Shown here: positions 5,924 to 7,604 of the stretch, in pieces
Layout: every line of letters starts with the position of its first letter
Numbering within the stretch: position 1 is the stretch's first letter
NCBI GenBank assembly: GCA_002704325.1
Contig: PAFJ01000009.1
Coordinates: forward strand, 14,972 to 22,575
Source of the DNA: Gammaproteobacteria bacterium
GTDB taxonomy: Bacteria; Pseudomonadota; Gammaproteobacteria; Pseudomonadales; Azotimanducaceae
Direction of reading: 5' to 3'
DNA length: 7,604 nucleotides
Notes under the pieces: generated by a model
Told to the model about the DNA's origin: nothing
The model's input: the letters and a program-made list of their open reading frames with translations, nothing else
Databases searched by the model: none
Made by a program: the position numbers and the translations under genes

Positions 5924-7231
5924 TTGAGCACAACAGAAACTTCGATGCGGAAACTCGCGGCGACGGCCTTAGGTGGCACCAGTATCGAGTGGTACGATTT
6001 TTTCCTGTATGGCACGGCAGCAGCGCTGGTTTTTCCTGTTTTATTTTTCCCGAAGGATCTCCCTGCGTATGTTGCTTTAATAGCGTCGTTTAGCACTTTT
6101 GCTGTGGGTTTTCTTGCTCGCCCCGTTGGCGGCATCGTCTTCGGGCACTTTGGTGACCGCGTAGGGCGAAAGTCGGCGCTGGTGGCGGCGATGACCTTGA
6201 TGGGTGTCGCAACGACGCTCATTGGCTTATTGCCGAGCTTCTCCCAAATAGGCGTTGCCGCCCCCTTAGCGCTAATCTTATGTCGATTTGCTCAAGGGCT
6301 TGCAATCGGTGGTCAATGGGGTGGAGCGATGCTTTTGGTTACCGAAAATGCGCCAGCAAACAAGCGCGGCTTCTACGGGGCTTTTGCGCAAGCCGGGGCT
6401 CCTATGGGTGTGATACTCGCAAACCTGGCTTTCTTGATCGTCAGTGCGAGCGTAACCGACGAAGAGTTTATGTCTTGGGGCTGGCGCATTCCTTTTGTTA
6501 TAAGTTTCGTTTTGGTGGGTTTGGCCCTCTATGTGCAATTCAGGTTAGAAGAGACGCCCGCTTTTAAAGCGCTCGAGAAAGAGAAGTCTGAGACTCCTAA
6601 CCCCGGCTCAGATAGGTCGCCAGTGCTAGAGGCGCTTTCCAAATTTCCTAAACAAATCGCTCTCGGGGCAGGAGCATTCTTAGCGGTTCAAGTCTCATTT
6701 TATATTTTCATTGTTTTTGTGGTCTCATACGGCACCGATTCTAGCGGTCTCGGGATGAGTCGCTCAGATATGTTGCTTGCAGTGTTGATTTCGTCTGCTG
6801 CTCAGATCCCTGGTCTTTTCTATTTCTCCGCCTATTCAGATCGACATGGAAGAATCGGCGTCTATAAATTAGGTGCAATACTGATGGGCCTCTGGGCATT
6901 TGCGGTGTTTCCGATAATGAACACCGGTTCTTTGTTGCTTATAACCCTCGCCTTGTGTGTCGCTCAAATTTTCATCTCGATGATGTACGGGCCGCAAGCG
7001 GCATTGCTCACTGAATTGTTCAGTGCCGAGGTTCGGTACTCTGGCGCATCTCTGGGGTACCAAATCGGAGCCATTTTGGGCGGCGCATTGGCTCCCATAG
7101 CGGCAACAGCGCTGCTTGCAAGTTTTGGAAGTCCGCTTTGGATCAGCGGATATATTGCATTTGCATGCGCTTTGACCTGGTTGTCGGTTCATGCCCTGAG
7201 AGACCATCGGTCGCACGAGATGGTCCCTTAA
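5924..7231 (+). CDS. MFS transporter, metabolite:H+ symporter (MHS) family
   Basis: An inner-membrane, probably 12-helix proton-coupled importer of the family that includes ShiA, KgtP, ProP and citrate carriers. From a TTG start it is 435 residues; a GTG at 5861 would give 456 but adds a basic, soluble extension unlike the family. Motifs, numbered from the TTG, are IEWYDFFLYG (21-30), the MFS motif A version GHFGDRVGRK (74-83), RFAQGLAIGGQWGGA (121-135) and GFYGAFAQAGAPMG (149-162). GWRIPF (186-191) and RLEETPAF (207-214) precede the central loop. These are hallmark MHS segments, with Gln in GGQWGGA where Glu is commoner. It diverges from the ModA-like gene and ends 8 nt from the convergent amidase gene. 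Substrates of such carriers are usually carboxylic acids or betaines; the specific one cannot be inferred, though an acid used by the adjacent CoA-thioester genes is plausible. Confidence 0.92.
   Translation: MSTTETSMRKLAATALGGTSIEWYDFFLYGTAAALVFPVLFFPKDLPAYVALIASFSTFAVGFLARPVGGIVFGHFGDRVGRKSALVAAMTLMGVATTLIGLLPSFSQIGVAAPLALILCRFAQGLAIGGQWGGAMLLVTENAPANKRGFYGAFAQAGAPMGVILANLAFLIVSASVTDEEFMSWGWRIPFVISFVLVGLALYVQFRLEETPAFKALEKEKSETPNPGSDRSPVLEALSKFPKQIALGAGAFLAVQVSFYIFIVFVVSYGTDSSGLGMSRSDMLLAVLISSAAQIPGLFYFSAYSDRHGRIGVYKLGAILMGLWAFAVFPIMNTGSLLLITLALCVAQIFISMMYGPQAALLTELFSAEVRYSGASLGYQIGAILGGALAPIAATALLASFGSPLWISGYIAFACALTWLSVHALRDHRSHEMVP
7202..7225. repeat. Inverted repeat at the convergent transporter/amidase 3' ends
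   Basis: GACCATC (7202-7208) and GATGGTC (7219-7225) form a perfect 7-bp stem with a 10-nt loop inside the last codons of the transporter gene. It ends six bases before the TAA at 7229-7231. No U-run follows on either strand, so it is not a standard intrinsic terminator, but it is the only hairpin I found at this junction and might stabilise or weakly terminate transcripts from both sides. Confidence 0.35.
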
Positions 7232-7239
7232 TTCATAAA

Positions 7240-7604
7240 TTAACACATTGTTTGTTTAAATAACCCCGCATCAGACAACTGCTGAGCCACGCTGATTAAT
7301 AGTCGTTCATTGCCAAAGTCAGCGACCAATTGGCCCCCTACCGGTAACCCGTCTGGGCTGATAGATAAGGGCACACTGGCAGCGGGGTTGCCGGTATCGT
7401 TGAAAAGGGCAGTGAACCCAATCATTTGATAGAGCAGCATAAGATAGGCCTCTGCATTCTCGCTCATAGTGTCGAGCGCTCCGATTTTAGGAGGAAGACA
7501 TGCCATCGTTGGCGTGAGAATCAAGTCGTAACGTTCGAAGATAGAAGCACACATTTGCCCGTGCTTGTGGATGTTTCCAACTGCACTTGCATATTGAGAA
7601 CCTG
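7240..7604 (-). CDS. Amidase-signature family protein, C-terminal part (5' end outside window)
   Basis: The minus-strand frame is open from the right edge to the TAA at 7240-7242, giving about 121 residues; codons beyond the Met at 7554 read GSQYASAVGNIHKHGQ with no stop, so this is the tail of a longer gene. FERYDLILTPTMACLPPKIG and FNDTGNPAASVPLSISPDG, with LPVGGQLVADFG following, are the characteristic C-terminal segments of amidase-signature enzymes. These hydrolyse amide bonds with a Ser-cisSer-Lys triad. The triad itself lies upstream, outside the window, so activity cannot be judged. The full protein would be expected at roughly 450-500 residues. It converges on the MHS transporter gene with an 8-nt gap. 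Family assignment is firm; the substrate and whether it is a GatA-type or catabolic amidase are open, with catabolic likelier from context. Confidence 0.9.
   Translation of the reverse strand, partial: GSQYASAVGNIHKHGQMCASIFERYDLILTPTMACLPPKIGALDTMSENAEAYLMLLYQMIGFTALFNDTGNPAASVPLSISPDGLPVGGQLVADFGNERLLISVAQQLSDAGLFKQTMC

Noticed and set aside
5848..6222. 124-codon minus-strand open frame antisense to the start of the MHS transporter
   Set aside because: It is opposite strongly conserved MHS motifs, has low-complexity Lys/Ala/Ser composition and shows no recognisable domain; it is a shadow of the real gene.
7202..7242. Bidirectional intrinsic terminator between transporter and amidase genes
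   Set aside because: The 7-bp hairpin has no adjacent U-run on either strand, so it is listed only as an inverted repeat.
6869..7246. 125-codon minus-strand open frame antisense to the end of the transporter
   Set aside because: Cys/Arg/Gln-rich translation with no family features, overlapping the well-supported transporter and the amidase stop.

Overview
The window looks like a chromosomal segment of a bacterium of intermediate GC (roughly half G+C by eye). The protein set fits a free-living, aerobic, catabolically versatile proteobacterium, possibly a marine gammaproteobacterium. That placement is an impression from the sequences and has not been tested. There are nine protein genes, two of them cut by the window edges. 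I see no rRNA, tRNA, CRISPR array, insertion sequence or phage gene.

Left part (1-4893): the 3' end of a family III CoA-transferase/racemase gene (+) meets head-on a compact minus-strand run of four genes. In transcription order these are a small DUF2306-type membrane protein, a crotonase-fold protein carrying the full catalytic triad of dienoyl-CoA isomerases, a two-module VOC (glyoxalase-like) protein and an FMN nitroreductase. Gaps between them are 45, 42 and 18 nt. A second crotonase-fold gene, of the PaaG/enoyl-CoA isomerase kind, diverges from this run at 4066. Together these genes suggest breakdown of an unsaturated or ring-containing acid as its CoA thioester: CoA loading or epimerisation, double-bond shifting, and flavin and VOC chemistry. 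The substrate cannot be read from the sequence.

Right part (4890-7604): a solitary periplasmic ModA-like binding protein (-) with no modB or modC beside it, then a divergent non-coding region, then an MFS transporter of the metabolite:H+ symporter (MHS) type (+), and finally the C-terminal part of an amidase-signature enzyme (-) running off the right edge. The transporter and amidase would suit import and hydrolysis of an organic acid or amide, but their link to the left cluster is inference.

Layout is very tight. Two convergent pairs share four bases containing both stop codons, and a third is separated by 8 nt, so no conventional terminator fits between genes. The non-coding DNA worth attention is (i) 3510-3554, with a short tandem repeat overlapping a candidate promoter, (ii) 3996-4065, a divergent start region, and (iii) 5694-5923, a divergent region with an inverted repeat and an extended -10 element that favours a TTG start for the transporter. 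No regulator gene is present. Nothing here amounts to a demonstrated novel system; the best candidates are the CoA-thioester cluster and the orphan ModA-like protein.
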